11,971 bases of DNA from Desulfobulbaceae bacterium UBA2213 (GCA_002327225.1 DCUN01000089.1:2824-14794); one strand, 5' to 3'. Positions 1-7,794 are shown, counted from the first letter of the stretch. A program made the numbers and translations. Notes: generated by a model not told the origin, from the sequence alone.

Positions 1-1337
1 CTTCCAAGATTGTTCTGCAATTTTTTGAGAGACTTCAATAAAGATTCCATTTCTGTTTCCGGAAACAGAGACCGATAAAACTCAAGCAAGTAACGGAGTT
101 TTTTGGCCTGAATCCGTAAACGATGAAGAGCGTCATCCGGACTCTGTGGATCAATCAGGGAACCCTCCTTCAAGATCCGTTGCAGTCGCTTCCTGATGGC
201 CTTGACAGCCACCTCTCTGCACGGTTCGTGACCAGTTTCAAGAGCAGTTGCTATCAGAGAGTCTTCCACATAGCTTCGCCAGCCTACCAGAAACTGTTTG
301 AACTTACTGGTCTGAAAAGCATTTTTTAGTCGGCGCAGTTCTTTTACCCGTTTTTGTGCCAACTCTTTAAAAAAAACAGACAATCCTTCCTGCAGCCCAT
401 CAGGCAACATGGAGTGATAAACATTTTTTTCCAGGAGATATACATCCAGATCACGAACAGGACTCGTGAGGACACCCATCTCCTGCAGTCCTTGCTGACA
501 AAAATCTACATGTGCAGCGGGCAGTATTTTTTTCATGCTTCCCAGTAAAGACCGCGCTCGCCGCAGGGCAACCCGAAAATCATGGAGAAATTCAGAATCA
601 ATATCTTCTATAATTCCAGGAATATTCCTCTCCATTGCCTCAAGTAACTGGAGATTGATCTGTCGCGCAACCTGGGCAACGGTCTCGGACGGATTCAGGT
701 TAATAGAAAATTGGGAGCAATAGTCCAGAGCTTTTCTCCCTCTGGCAGCAAGGGCATGACGTAAAACCCTTTTTTCAGGATCCCCGGCCTCTACCCCTCG
801 GCCCTGCAGGAGGTCTGTCACTCGTGCCAATGTCTTGTCATAACCTCGAACCCCCTGCATCCGCAGAGATCCACCAAGGAATGTCGGATCTTCATCAGGG
901 GTCAGCAGTTGATTCAGCTCAAGAAAACCAGAAAGAACTATTTTCTGATCGCGGTTAACAATTTGAAAGGATTGAGATTGCCTGGCAATCTCGGCCTGAG
1001 AAAGCAGGGCGCGGATTCCTGCCACTGCAGAGAGCTTCTCGCCGAGTTCGCTATCGATAAAATCCCGGGGAAAAAGCTTTTTCCGGCCGGGGCCATCAGC
1101 CTCAATCCTGAGGCCACCAGCAAAATCAGTCAACACATAAACGCTGCACGCGCTATTCTCCTGGCGCAGACAGATCAATCCCTGCTCATAGAGGCGCCAG
1201 TCGAAGGTGTCAAGATAGTTGATCGTATTAACCGTCACACTCCCTTTCTGAACACTGTATTGCTCAGAAAGTCCAGACAACAGATCCGCAAGCTCGACCT
1301 GTACTGGTAGAATATAGGTTCTATTGTTTTCTTTCAT
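1..1337 (-). CDS. CYTH-like/CHAD domain protein, 5' part (C-terminus beyond window)
   Basis: An open frame of 445 codons runs leftward from an ATG at 1337 and is still open at the edge. An in-frame TAA lies four codons upstream of this ATG, which fixes the start; no clear Shine-Dalgarno is visible. Residues about 1-145 resemble a divergent CYTH (triphosphate tunnel) domain: NYLDTFDWRLYEQGL at 40-54 matches the family's YxDTxxxxLxxxG strand and FLELN at 138-142 a later strand. The N-terminal ExExK signature of active CYTH enzymes is absent. Residues about 218-445 are a CHAD domain, a helical fold rich in conserved His, Arg and Lys, with HDFRVALRRAR at 252-262 and HRLRIQAKKLRYLLEF at 405-420. 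CHAD domains are known to bind inorganic polyphosphate. I infer a polyphosphate-associated protein whose CYTH part is probably not catalytic. The domain call is strong; the cellular role is unknown. Confidence 0.87.
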   Translation of the reverse strand, partial: MKENNRTYILPVQVELADLLSGLSEQYSVQKGSVTVNTINYLDTFDWRLYEQGLICLRQENSACSVYVLTDFAGGLRIEADGPGRKKLFPRDFIDSELGEKLSAVAGIRALLSQAEIARQSQSFQIVNRDQKIVLSGFLELNQLLTPDEDPTFLGGSLRMQGVRGYDKTLARVTDLLQGRGVEAGDPEKRVLRHALAARGRKALDYCSQFSINLNPSETVAQVARQINLQLLEAMERNIPGIIEDIDSEFLHDFRVALRRARSLLGSMKKILPAAHVDFCQQGLQEMGVLTSPVRDLDVYLLEKNVYHSMLPDGLQEGLSVFFKELAQKRVKELRRLKNAFQTSKFKQFLVGWRSYVEDSLIATALETGHEPCREVAVKAIRKRLQRILKEGSLIDPQSPDDALHRLRIQAKKLRYLLEFYRSLFPETEMESLLKSLKKLQNNLG

Positions 1338-1468
1338 TTTTTTTACATGGTTGTGCGGGATATCCAGACTCCGGCAATCGGCACTAAACGAGTCAACTCA
1401 TTGTCATTATGACATAAACACCAAGCACAAAGGATCACCATACCCGCTTCTTATTTTTTTCATGAATC

Positions 1469-1636
1469 ATGCTCCAAGCCAGCATTGTCCGGTTTTAAAA
1501 TTGCATCCGGTAAAAATATTGTTTCCGTGTACAGCAAATCCCCCTACCCCCCCCTTTTCAAAGGGGGGGTAGGGGGGATTTGATCGTTCTGAAGGCTATT
1601 GCAATTTCCAAACCGGACACTCCTGGCTCCAAGCAT
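1469..1636. repeat. 168-bp inverted-repeat element (MITE-like)
   Basis: The ends are 37-base arms, 1469-1505 and 1600-1636, that match as inverted repeats at 30 of 37 positions by hand alignment. Shared blocks include ATGCT, AGCCAG, TGTCCGGTTT and AAATTGCA. Three adjacent mismatches (CCA against TGG) lie inside GCT...AGC, as if that small palindromic block had been flipped in one arm. There is no open reading frame. A second, C/G-rich palindrome sits in the centre. No target-site duplication is obvious at the outer ends. It fills most of the gap between the CHAD gene and the res remnant. It could be a MITE, a dispersed intergenic repeat or a large cruciform; mobility is inferred only from its shape. 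Confidence 0.6.
1536..1581. repeat. C/G-tract palindrome nested in the larger repeat
   Basis: This is a 46-base near-perfect palindrome: AAAT, a C run, TA, a longer C run, then a short T/A-rich loop followed by the complementary G runs with TA and ATTT. The C and G runs differ by one base between arms (5+8 C against 7+6 G). Palindromes of this shape occur as dispersed intergenic repeats in several bacterial groups. It would form a very stable hairpin on either strand and could stop transcription in both directions, although only short T runs follow the stem. Confidence 0.7.
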
Positions 1637-1710
1637 CTCTTATAATATAGGTAATATTCAGTTTTTGCGAAACAAATTTAATCTATTACTTGTTCCAGCT
1701 CATCACCCTT

Positions 1711-3342
1711 TCAATACTCCGCCAACGCATCCAGCCGGAACACGGCATCCGGCTCCAACTTGTCGGTCTTCTCGTTACAACGAAGCGTCATCCAGCGTCC
1801 AGATTCCTCAAGCATGACCATCAACGGCTGGCGGTAGAGACCGTGAGACGCCTGGGCCTTATCGGGGGTATTGCCGCTGTTCATAAGGAATTCGCCTTTA
1901 ACCTCAATCATCAAGATGCCGTCCCCCTTGCTTCTTCCCTTTACCTTCACCATGAAATCCGGGAAGTAGCCTTTGCCGTCCAGCATCACCAGTCCAACTG
2001 AATGGAGCTTACTGGGCTCATTGCGATGCCACCATTCCACGGTTTTCGACATATCTCCATCGAGCAGCTGAGCAAAGGCAAGCTCATGGCTATTCAGGTC
2101 CGACGGAAAGACACCGTAGGCACCAAGCCTGGCGGTCGTACAGCCTGGCGGCCAGGTGACGGTTTCAGGCAGCGGCACAGTGTCAACCAATTCCTTATGT
2201 TTGGCGCTACAGGTACGCAGTGCGTCACGCAGCAGGTTTTTGTGGGCGATAAGGATAAGGTGCATCGCACGCCGTAAGTTCTCCGGCGACTCCAGCAGAT
2301 CATCAAAGCCCTTTTCCCGGCACTCATTCGCAAGCCGGTTCAGGAGAGCCTTCTACAACTGCCGAGGATCGAGGTAATCCGGTTCAAACATTAAGCGCTG
2401 CCCCCTGATTGCTATGTCCGTGTCGGAAAGCCCGGCCTGCAAGTCGCTATAGGTGACATCATGGGTGAAAATTTCCTCTTCCTTGCGCTTGATGGTAACC
2501 GCCCGGCGCAGTCCTGCGGTCAGCACATTACCATCAAGTTTTATCAACTTCTCAACGCAATGCAGCAAGTCGGAGGTGTCCAGATTACGACGTTCCGTCT
2601 TGAAGACACGGGGAATCCCATCACGTAACAAATATTGTTGTTGTCCCGGTGACTGCGGTAAAGAAGTGATTGGCACACTGCATGGGGTGCTTCTGCCCGG
2701 TTTATTGGCTGGTGGTGGCAAGATAAAATCGTCAAACAAGGATCGCTGCCCGGTTTGCGGAGAAACTAAAGGCCCCTCAGCTGTCTTCAAATCAAGTAAT
2801 GCTAGCGGTTCCCATGGTATTGCCAGCAAAGAAGGTTGACGTCCGTTCTCCACCACCTGGACGCTTGTCTGTCCCCCAATCTTGACCAGCATGGTGAATG
2901 GGCTGATCGCCGACATCTCCGTTTGGATGGCATTGATCTTGTCGGCAGCGCCGGTCAAGCCGGTCTGTTTCTCGGCATCGGCCAGGAAGACATAGCCGTA
3001 CTTCAACAGCTCGCTTACCTGCCTGCCTTGCAGACGGCGGTCTACCCGCAGGATACGTCCTACGATCTGAACGCCGAAATCTCTGTCCTTCGCCCCCCGC
3101 ATGGAAACCAAGGTAAAGGCGCGCGGCGCGTCAAAGCCTAAAGCCACGGCCATCTTGAAAATCAGCACCTCCCGTGACTCGTCACGGGCCACGGCCAGCA
3201 GTTCGTCGTCCGGCTCCTTGGAGGTGTAGACGGCAATCGCCTCTTCCCTGATGCCAAAGGACATCAAGTCTTTCTTGGCCTTAGCCACGCTCTTTTCCGA
3301 TGAGTCCACCTGCACGAGCAACAGAGGAACCATGTCGAAAAT
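1711..3342 (-). pseudogene. res: type III restriction enzyme Res subunit, C-terminal remnant with in-frame stop
   Basis: This is the back half of a type III restriction endonuclease/helicase subunit. From about 3339 leftward the frame reads PLLLVQV, then VLIFKMAVALGFDAPRAF (helicase motif V region) and QIVGRILRVDRR (motif VI, the arginine-finger motif). A TAG stop at 2353-2355 interrupts it, but the same frame continues without a shift (KALLNRLANECREKG and on) to the nuclease domain. That domain has PD in YFPDFMVKVKG and the ExK triad in MIEVKG, the PD-(D/E)xK pattern of Res proteins, before a TGA at 1711-1713. The ATP-binding front (Walker A, DEAD/DEAH) is missing; Res proteins usually have roughly 900-1000 residues and about 540 codons remain. 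The front is replaced by mod sequence. No functional enzyme is expected. Confidence 0.85.
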
Positions 3343-4089
3343 ATCGGTCTTAGGGTCACGCAACGGTTAGAAAAGATTGGGTCTTTCAAGGTAAGAAAAA
3401 CCAAGTGTCAAATCGCCAGTTCGCCAATCACCCCTGGGGTCGTTATCCGGGTTGGAGTACATCTCATAGCTCTTGCCGTACCCGGAAAACTGAAAACCGG
3501 CATTGCCATAAACAAGCACATGCTCATGGTCAACACTGAGAAAACAGCCCTGATCGGCATTTGACCCTTGCCGGCACCGCCAGACAAAGGAGCCGAGCTT
3601 CATCCCCGGCAACGCCTGATCCAGCAACAATTCCAGCTTAGCGCGGTTGTCATCATTAATGCAGACCAGCAGCACCCCATCCTCGGTCAGCAGATCGCGG
3701 GCAAGGAGGAATCGCCGGTACATGAATTCCAGCCATTTGCTGTGTTTGTAAAGATCATCATTGTCAACGAAGCGGTCGTTGTAGATGAAATCACGGTTGC
3801 CGGTGTTGTAAGGGGGATCGATACAGATGCATTTTACCCGGCCCGTATGGGTCATGCGCAGATAGCGCAGGGCGTCGAAGTTGTCGCCTTCGATAAGGAG
3901 ATTGCTCCATGGCCCCACCCCGCAAGATAGTTCGGAGGTGGCGTCAAGGGCGACAAAATCCTCATTGAACGAGCGGTCAAACTCAATATCGTCCCGCTCC
4001 CAGACCAGCCCGAATTTAGGCTTGCGGTCACGGTCTTCAATGATCCTTATCAGTTCATCCTTGTTGTAATGGTCGTATTTGGAGGTCAA
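3343..4089 (-). pseudogene. mod: type III DNA methyltransferase Mod subunit, N-terminal remnant
   Basis: The frame starts at TTG 4089 (an in-frame TAA lies upstream) with MTSKYDHYNKDELIRII, a usual Mod opening. It carries LLIEGDNFDALRYL at 64-77 and the catalytic DPPYNTG at 91-97 (motif IV of beta-class N6-adenine methyltransferases). It reaches SYLERPNLF and a TAA at 3367-3369. The frame then goes on as PLRDPKTDI, which I recognise as a normal Mod continuation, so the TAA most likely replaced a Tyr codon. Around 3325-3345 the sequence switches to Res (FDMVPLLLVQV). The SAM-binding FxGxG motif, which lies C-terminal in this class, and the target-recognition region are both gone; Mod usually has about 500-700 residues and fewer than 250 remain. 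It should not methylate DNA. Confidence 0.82.
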
Positions 4090-4263
4090 TGGTGGCTCAC
4101 AAATGAAGATTTTTGTTTAGAACATCTTGCCTGTTCATTCGCTTACCTGAGCTGCCGGAGCAAACCAGCACAACAAACTGATAGCACAAAACAAAATATA
4201 ATTCGAAGACAATTACTAAACGTCTACTTTATAAAAGAAGGATAACACACACTCTCGATCTGG

Positions 4264-4848
4264 CTATGAACGCACAAACGCTAACAGCGGCCCATAATCA
4301 TACCGATCGGCACCACGCAGGGCATCGATATACTGCTTCCGGCAATCCCCGGCATCGACAAGGCTACCGCTCCCCCAGGTAAAACGTGGCTGCTTGAGCA
4401 GGTGCACCAGCAGGATATCGGTCATCAGCCGGGCATGACGGCCATTGCCGTTGGCAAAGGGATGGATTGCCGTAAGCCGGTGATGGAAGCGCACGGCGAT
4501 CTCGTCCGGTGGGTAGGAACCATGCTCAATCCAAGCCGCGCAATCATCGCAGAGGGTCCGCAGTTCCGTGGCTATCTGCCAGGCGGGCAGGACGATATTC
4601 TTGCCAGTCTTGCGGTACGATCCCGCCCAGCGCCAGACATTTCCGAACATCCGTTTGTGCAGCCGCTTGGCAAAACCATCGGTGAGGATGTCAGGATGGG
4701 CGCGGCGGAAGGCCCAGGCTTCTGCCTCAGCGATATTTTCCTGTTCCCAGCGATCCAGCTCGTCCCGCGTGGTGATATGGGAGAGCAGCAGTCCTTCAGC
4801 TTCGTCGGGATCAAGCGGGGTTGCCCCCTCCGGGCTATCGAATATCAT
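4264..4848 (-). CDS. mobile mystery protein B, Fic family (putative toxin)
   Basis: A 194-residue Fic-fold protein of the mobile mystery protein B type. The Fic active-site loop HPFANGNGRHAR is at 129-140, with catalytic His129 and the anion-binding GNGRxxR. Upstream, WRWAGSYRKTGKNI (72-85) forms the flap region that lines up target peptides in Fic enzymes. Fic proteins usually transfer AMP or another nucleotide moiety to target proteins. The canonical motif HxFx(D/E)GNGR has Asn133 at the acidic, metal-binding position here, so the chemistry may differ. I find no clear (S/T)xxxE(G/N) autoinhibitory motif. I chose the ATG at 4848 because the protein family opening (MIFDSPEGATPLDPDEA) begins there; the frame stays open to 4992 but that part lies inside the upstream gene. 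It starts 4 bases after the regulator's stop, implying translational coupling. Confidence 0.9.
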   Translation of the reverse strand: MIFDSPEGATPLDPDEAEGLLLSHITTRDELDRWEQENIAEAEAWAFRRAHPDILTDGFAKRLHKRMFGNVWRWAGSYRKTGKNIVLPAWQIATELRTLCDDCAAWIEHGSYPPDEIAVRFHHRLTAIHPFANGNGRHARLMTDILLVHLLKQPRFTWGSGSLVDAGDCRKQYIDALRGADRYDYGPLLAFVRS

Positions 4849-4852
4849 GGTT

Positions 4853-5314
4853 TCATTCCCAGAGATCCTTGGGTGTTTCACGCGCCAGCTCCTCGATGGC
4901 ATCATCAAGGGAAGCCTGTTGTTCCTTAGTGGAAAGCCCCTGCGCCTCAAGAAGCATGGAATGGGAGACCCGCTGCAGCCGCTCGCCAGCAACCGTCCGG
5001 GCCTGCGTCCTTACGGTTTCCTCAAGCGAAGAACGGGGAACAAGGGCATAAACAAAGACACAATCCAGAGCCTCGGCCACCTGCCGCATGGATTTGAGCG
5101 TCAAGGCACCGGATGGTTCGCTCTGCTCCAGCTTATGAACGCGGGGCTGGGAAACATGGAGCCGCCCGGCCAACTGCTTACCGGACATGCCCAGCACCTC
5201 GCGCACTGCCCGTATCCATCCCTTTGGTGGAAGCTGCACCTTCCTTACCTCACAGAACCTGGCCAAGGTGGCATCAAGCTGCTGCCTGGCAATATGTTTG
5301 TATTTCGGCTTCAT
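4853..5314 (-). CDS. mobile mystery protein A, XRE-type HTH regulator (putative antitoxin)
   Basis: A 153-residue protein with a helix-turn-helix of the XRE/Cro type at about 38-92 (VLGMSGKQLAGRLHVSQPRV, recognition helix around SQPRVHKLEQSE). The N-terminal MKPKYKHIARQQLD and the length fit mobile mystery protein A, which is found paired with the Fic partner in scattered genomes. The start is ATG 5314, with AAAAGG about 7 bases upstream as ribosome binding site. The order regulator then toxin-like enzyme, the 4-base gap and an operator-like palindrome over the promoter together suggest an autoregulated toxin-antitoxin-like operon. The pairing is known for the family; neutralisation of the Fic partner is inferred, not shown by the sequence. 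Confidence 0.9.
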   Translation of the reverse strand: MKPKYKHIARQQLDATLARFCEVRKVQLPPKGWIRAVREVLGMSGKQLAGRLHVSQPRVHKLEQSEPSGALTLKSMRQVAEALDCVFVYALVPRSSLEETVRTQARTVAGERLQRVSHSMLLEAQGLSTKEQQASLDDAIEELARETPKDLWE

Positions 5315-5357
5315 AAAATAACCTTTTAATTATTCGCATTAGACATACAAAGAACAT

Positions 5358-5393
5358 ATTCATTATATAATCATGAATAAAAAATAATATCAA
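5358..5393 (-). promoter_or_regulatory. promoter of the mobile mystery A/B operon with operator-like palindrome
   Basis: Read on the minus strand, a -35-like TTGATA (5393-5388) is followed after 18 bases by TATATA (5369-5364), which overlaps TATAAT (5367-5362). The -10 lies inside a palindrome with arms ATTCAT and ATGAAT (5358-5378, 9-base centre). A repressor bound there would block RNA polymerase, as expected for self-regulation by the XRE protein 45 bases downstream. The promoter call rests on hexamer similarity only. Confidence 0.5.
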
Positions 5394-5607
5394 AGTTATT
5401 TTTAACACAAAGAACACCGCCATGAACTGTAAGGCAGATTATGCAGTTACTCTCTGTTTAATTTAGGGGATGAGGGAACCTGAAAAGCGCCGAAACGTTC
5501 ATTCTTGATCCTTGTTTTCTTATGCGGCAGTCGCCACATGCAGAACAGTCATCTTCTGAAATTCAGTCCCACTTGATCCTTGGCTGTCAATAAGCATTCC
5601 TGGACGT
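5394..5607. other. intergenic stretch, no gene seen
   Basis: Between the mobile mystery operon promoter and the argJ terminator I find no convincing reading frame, tRNA or structured RNA. The only internal repetition noted is CTTGATCCTTG, present at 5504-5514 and 5572-5582, which is too short to interpret. This stretch is the junction between accessory and housekeeping DNA. Confidence 0.4.
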
Positions 5608-5641
5608 TATGAAACAAGAAAGCCAGCATTTACGCTGGCTT
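5608..5641 (-). terminator. rho-independent terminator after argJ
   Basis: On the minus strand AAGCCAGC, a 6-base loop and GCTGGCTT form a perfect 8-bp stem (5620-5641), followed by TTCTTGTTTC, a broken T tract. It lies 33 bases past the argJ stop codon, the expected place for the end of the kdsB-argJ transcript. The imperfect T run keeps this from being certain. Confidence 0.7.
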
Positions 5642-5674
5642 CATGGACAATTTGAGACGTATCGGGATGCTATG

Positions 5675-6859
5675 TTAACTCCGATAATCAGCATTAATCT
5701 TTACATAATCTATTGAAAAATCACAAGTATATACTTGTGCACACTCTGCTCCGTCTTTCAAGTCTATGGTCACCATAATATTCTTTTCTTTGAGGATGGC
5801 GGTTGCAGCCCTCTCGGCATCTTTTCCCTGCCCCAGTCCATCCTTGACGATAAGTACGTCACCAAAAGAGATATCCACCCGTTCCGGATTGAAACGAACC
5901 CCCGAGCGCCCCATGGCAGCAATGATCCTTCCCCAGTTGGCATCTTCGCCAAAAAAAGCTGTCTTTACCAGATTGGAGTTCGCAACGGTCCTGGCAATCT
6001 GTCCGCCTTCCTGTTCCTCACGGGCCCCACAGACACGGATGGTGATAAACTTGGTGGCGCCCTCGCCGTCAGCAACAATCTGCAAGGCCAGATCTTTTAA
6101 CAGATCCCCCAATGTCTCCTGAAAAATTTTCTGATCACTTGACGCATCTTCATCAATCCAGGGATTTCCGGCAGCACCATTGGCCATGACCAGGACCATA
6201 TCATTGGTACTGGTATCGCCATCAATGGTAATCCGGTTAAAGGTACGCTCAACGCCATGAATCAATGACCTGTGAAGTTGGGGAAAACTGATCCGGGCAT
6301 CAGTGAGCACAAAGGCAAGCATGGTGGCCATATTGGGCATAATCATCCCCGCCCCCTTGGCCATCCCCATAAAATTAACCTCCTTGTCACCGATGATGAC
6401 CGTCCGGTAGGCCGTTTTAGAAACAGTATCCGTGGTCATGATAGCCCTGGCAACCTGTTCAAAGTTGTCTGGAGATAATCCTGCGACAAGCCCTGGCATG
6501 GCATTTTTTATGGCCTCCACGTTCAGCTGTTCACCGATGACACCGGTGGACGAGACCTGAACCATCTCTTCAGCAATACAAAGCTCTGAGGCGGCGCAGC
6601 CACTGGCAGTGAGCGCGGCACGCATGCCTGCCTCACCGGTGCAGGCATTGGCGCAACCACTATTGATTAAAACGGCCTGAGCCTTTCCCTGTTTGAGACG
6701 CTCCATGTCAAGCACAACAGGCGCCGCCTTCACCTGATTGGTGGTAAAGGCCCCGGCAGTAACGGATGGTTCCTCACTGAAGATAAGACCAAGATCAAGC
6801 CTGTCTGCATATCTGATACCGGCAGCAACCGCTGCTGTTTTGAATCCTTTGATTTTCAT
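5675..6859 (-). CDS. argJ: bifunctional ornithine acetyltransferase/N-acetylglutamate synthase ArgJ
   Basis: A 394-residue ArgJ, full length for the family. ArgJ moves the acetyl group from N-acetylornithine to glutamate in the cyclic arginine pathway; bifunctional forms can also use acetyl-CoA. The self-cleavage site is visible in KGAGMIMPNMATML: the chain is cut between Ala178 and Thr179, and Thr179 becomes the catalytic nucleophile of the beta subunit. Other family landmarks are AGAFTTNQVKAAPV (35-48), LINSGCANACTG (64-75), SSTGVIGE (103-110), TIDGDTSTND and the GEDANWGRI segment near the C-terminus. ATG 6859 begins the usual MKIKGFKTAAVAAGI opening. It lies 84 bases downstream of kdsB with no hairpin between them, so the two are probably cotranscribed. 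Whether this copy is mono- or bifunctional cannot be read from the sequence. Confidence 0.96.
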   Translation of the reverse strand: MKIKGFKTAAVAAGIRYADRLDLGLIFSEEPSVTAGAFTTNQVKAAPVVLDMERLKQGKAQAVLINSGCANACTGEAGMRAALTASGCAASELCIAEEMVQVSSTGVIGEQLNVEAIKNAMPGLVAGLSPDNFEQVARAIMTTDTVSKTAYRTVIIGDKEVNFMGMAKGAGMIMPNMATMLAFVLTDARISFPQLHRSLIHGVERTFNRITIDGDTSTNDMVLVMANGAAGNPWIDEDASSDQKIFQETLGDLLKDLALQIVADGEGATKFITIRVCGAREEQEGGQIARTVANSNLVKTAFFGEDANWGRIIAAMGRSGVRFNPERVDISFGDVLIVKDGLGQGKDAERAATAILKEKNIMVTIDLKDGAECAQVYTCDFSIDYVKINADYRS

Positions 6860-6943
6860 TCTCTGTCTCTTTTTTTAATCTTAAACCTTGAACATCGGAC
6901 CTTTCATTTTCTCAACGGAATGATTTTACACAAAAAAGCAAGA

Positions 6944-7723
6944 TCACCTTTCAACCGTCAACTTTTTCAGATACTCTTCCACCCGTTGAAGATCCTCAGG
7001 GGTGTCCACCTCAATGGAGTCATGGTCGGTCAGGACTACCTTTATGCGGTAGCCATACTCAAGCGCCCGCAGCTGTTCCAGCTTTTCGAAACGTTCCCAT
7101 TCCCCTTCAGGAAGGGCCACAAAGGTCAGCAGGAATCCTTTACGATAAGCATAGAATCCAAGATGTTTATAGTAGGTCGGCGAGACTCTTTCCTCAGGAT
7201 TGCGTTGAAACGGAATAGGGGCACGAGAGAAATAGAGGGCGTTATGATTATGATCAAAGACGGTTTTGACGTGGTTGGGATCATTGATCTCCTCCGGCCG
7301 GATAATCTTATAGATCAGCGTTGACATAGGCAGTGCCGGATCGTCCAGCAGCGGCTGAGCCACCTGGGCCACCACTTCCGGCGCAAAAAGCGGCTGATCC
7401 CCCTGAATATTGACAACAACATCATGTTCAGATATATCCAGCAGCTCAGCGGCCTCCGCCAGACGGTCAGAGCCTGAAACATGATCACTTCTGGTCAGCA
7501 CATACTCACCGCCAAAAGAGGCAACGCAGTCGCCAATCCGCATATCATCGGTGGCTACTACCACCCGTGTCAGGATATCAACCTGCCGCGCCCGTTCCAC
7601 TACATGCTGGATCATAGGTTTTCCGGCGATCAGGGCCAGGGGTTTGCCTTCAAAACGATTAGAGAGATAGCGGGCTGGAATAATCGCCACAACAGCCGGT
7701 TTGTGAATTTTTACAGGTTCCAT
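6944..7723 (-). CDS. kdsB: 3-deoxy-manno-octulosonate cytidylyltransferase (CMP-Kdo synthetase)
   Basis: A 259-residue nucleotidyltransferase that activates Kdo with CTP to give CMP-Kdo, the donor for the inner core of lipopolysaccharide. The nucleotide-binding IPARYLSNRFEGKPL is at 15-29, ATDD at 57-60, the SGSDR element at 83-87 and NIQGDQPLF at 105-113; IEVDTPEDL closes the protein as in other KdsB. Length and all core motifs fit. Small departures from the commonest forms (IPARYxSxRxPGKPL with Phe-Glu in place of the usual pair, and GDQP for GDEP) look like ordinary variation. It is the first gene of a minus-strand pair with argJ and is transcribed divergently from rsmJ across a 71-base gap. 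Confidence 0.95.
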   Translation of the reverse strand: MEPVKIHKPAVVAIIPARYLSNRFEGKPLALIAGKPMIQHVVERARQVDILTRVVVATDDMRIGDCVASFGGEYVLTRSDHVSGSDRLAEAAELLDISEHDVVVNIQGDQPLFAPEVVAQVAQPLLDDPALPMSTLIYKIIRPEEINDPNHVKTVFDHNHNALYFSRAPIPFQRNPEERVSPTYYKHLGFYAYRKGFLLTFVALPEGEWERFEKLEQLRALEYGYRIKVVLTDHDSIEVDTPEDLQRVEEYLKKLTVER

Positions 7724-7794
7724 ATCTTCAATTCATGTATATTTTAAAAAATCGATTTAACAACGTTTTTTCACCCTCACACTTCAGGGCACCT

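Noticed and set aside
123..723. Short plus-strand frames over the first 700 bases
   Set aside because: They are antisense to the CHAD gene, whose minus-strand frame is open from 1337 to the edge.
2353..2355. TAG decoded as an amino acid (pyrrolysine-like readthrough)
   Set aside because: The same reading frame also has a TAA and a large deletion; the Fic gene uses TAG as an ordinary stop; simple decay explains all of it.
3361..3363. TTG as a real start for the res remnant
   Set aside because: The residues after it (RDPKTDI) continue the Mod sequence, so it is an internal codon just past a nonsense mutation, not an initiation site.
4849..4992. Longer N-terminus for the Fic protein, starting at 4992
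   Set aside because: The extra 48 residues are out-of-frame translation of the upstream regulator gene; the family opening starts at 4848.
4568..5329. Plus-strand open frame of 253 codons
   Set aside because: It runs antisense to both mobile mystery genes, which have strong family motifs; it is a shadow of them.
5504..5582. Direct repeat CTTGATCCTTG (two copies) as an attachment site
   Set aside because: Eleven bases, 57 bases apart, both on the same side of the accessory block, so they cannot bound it.
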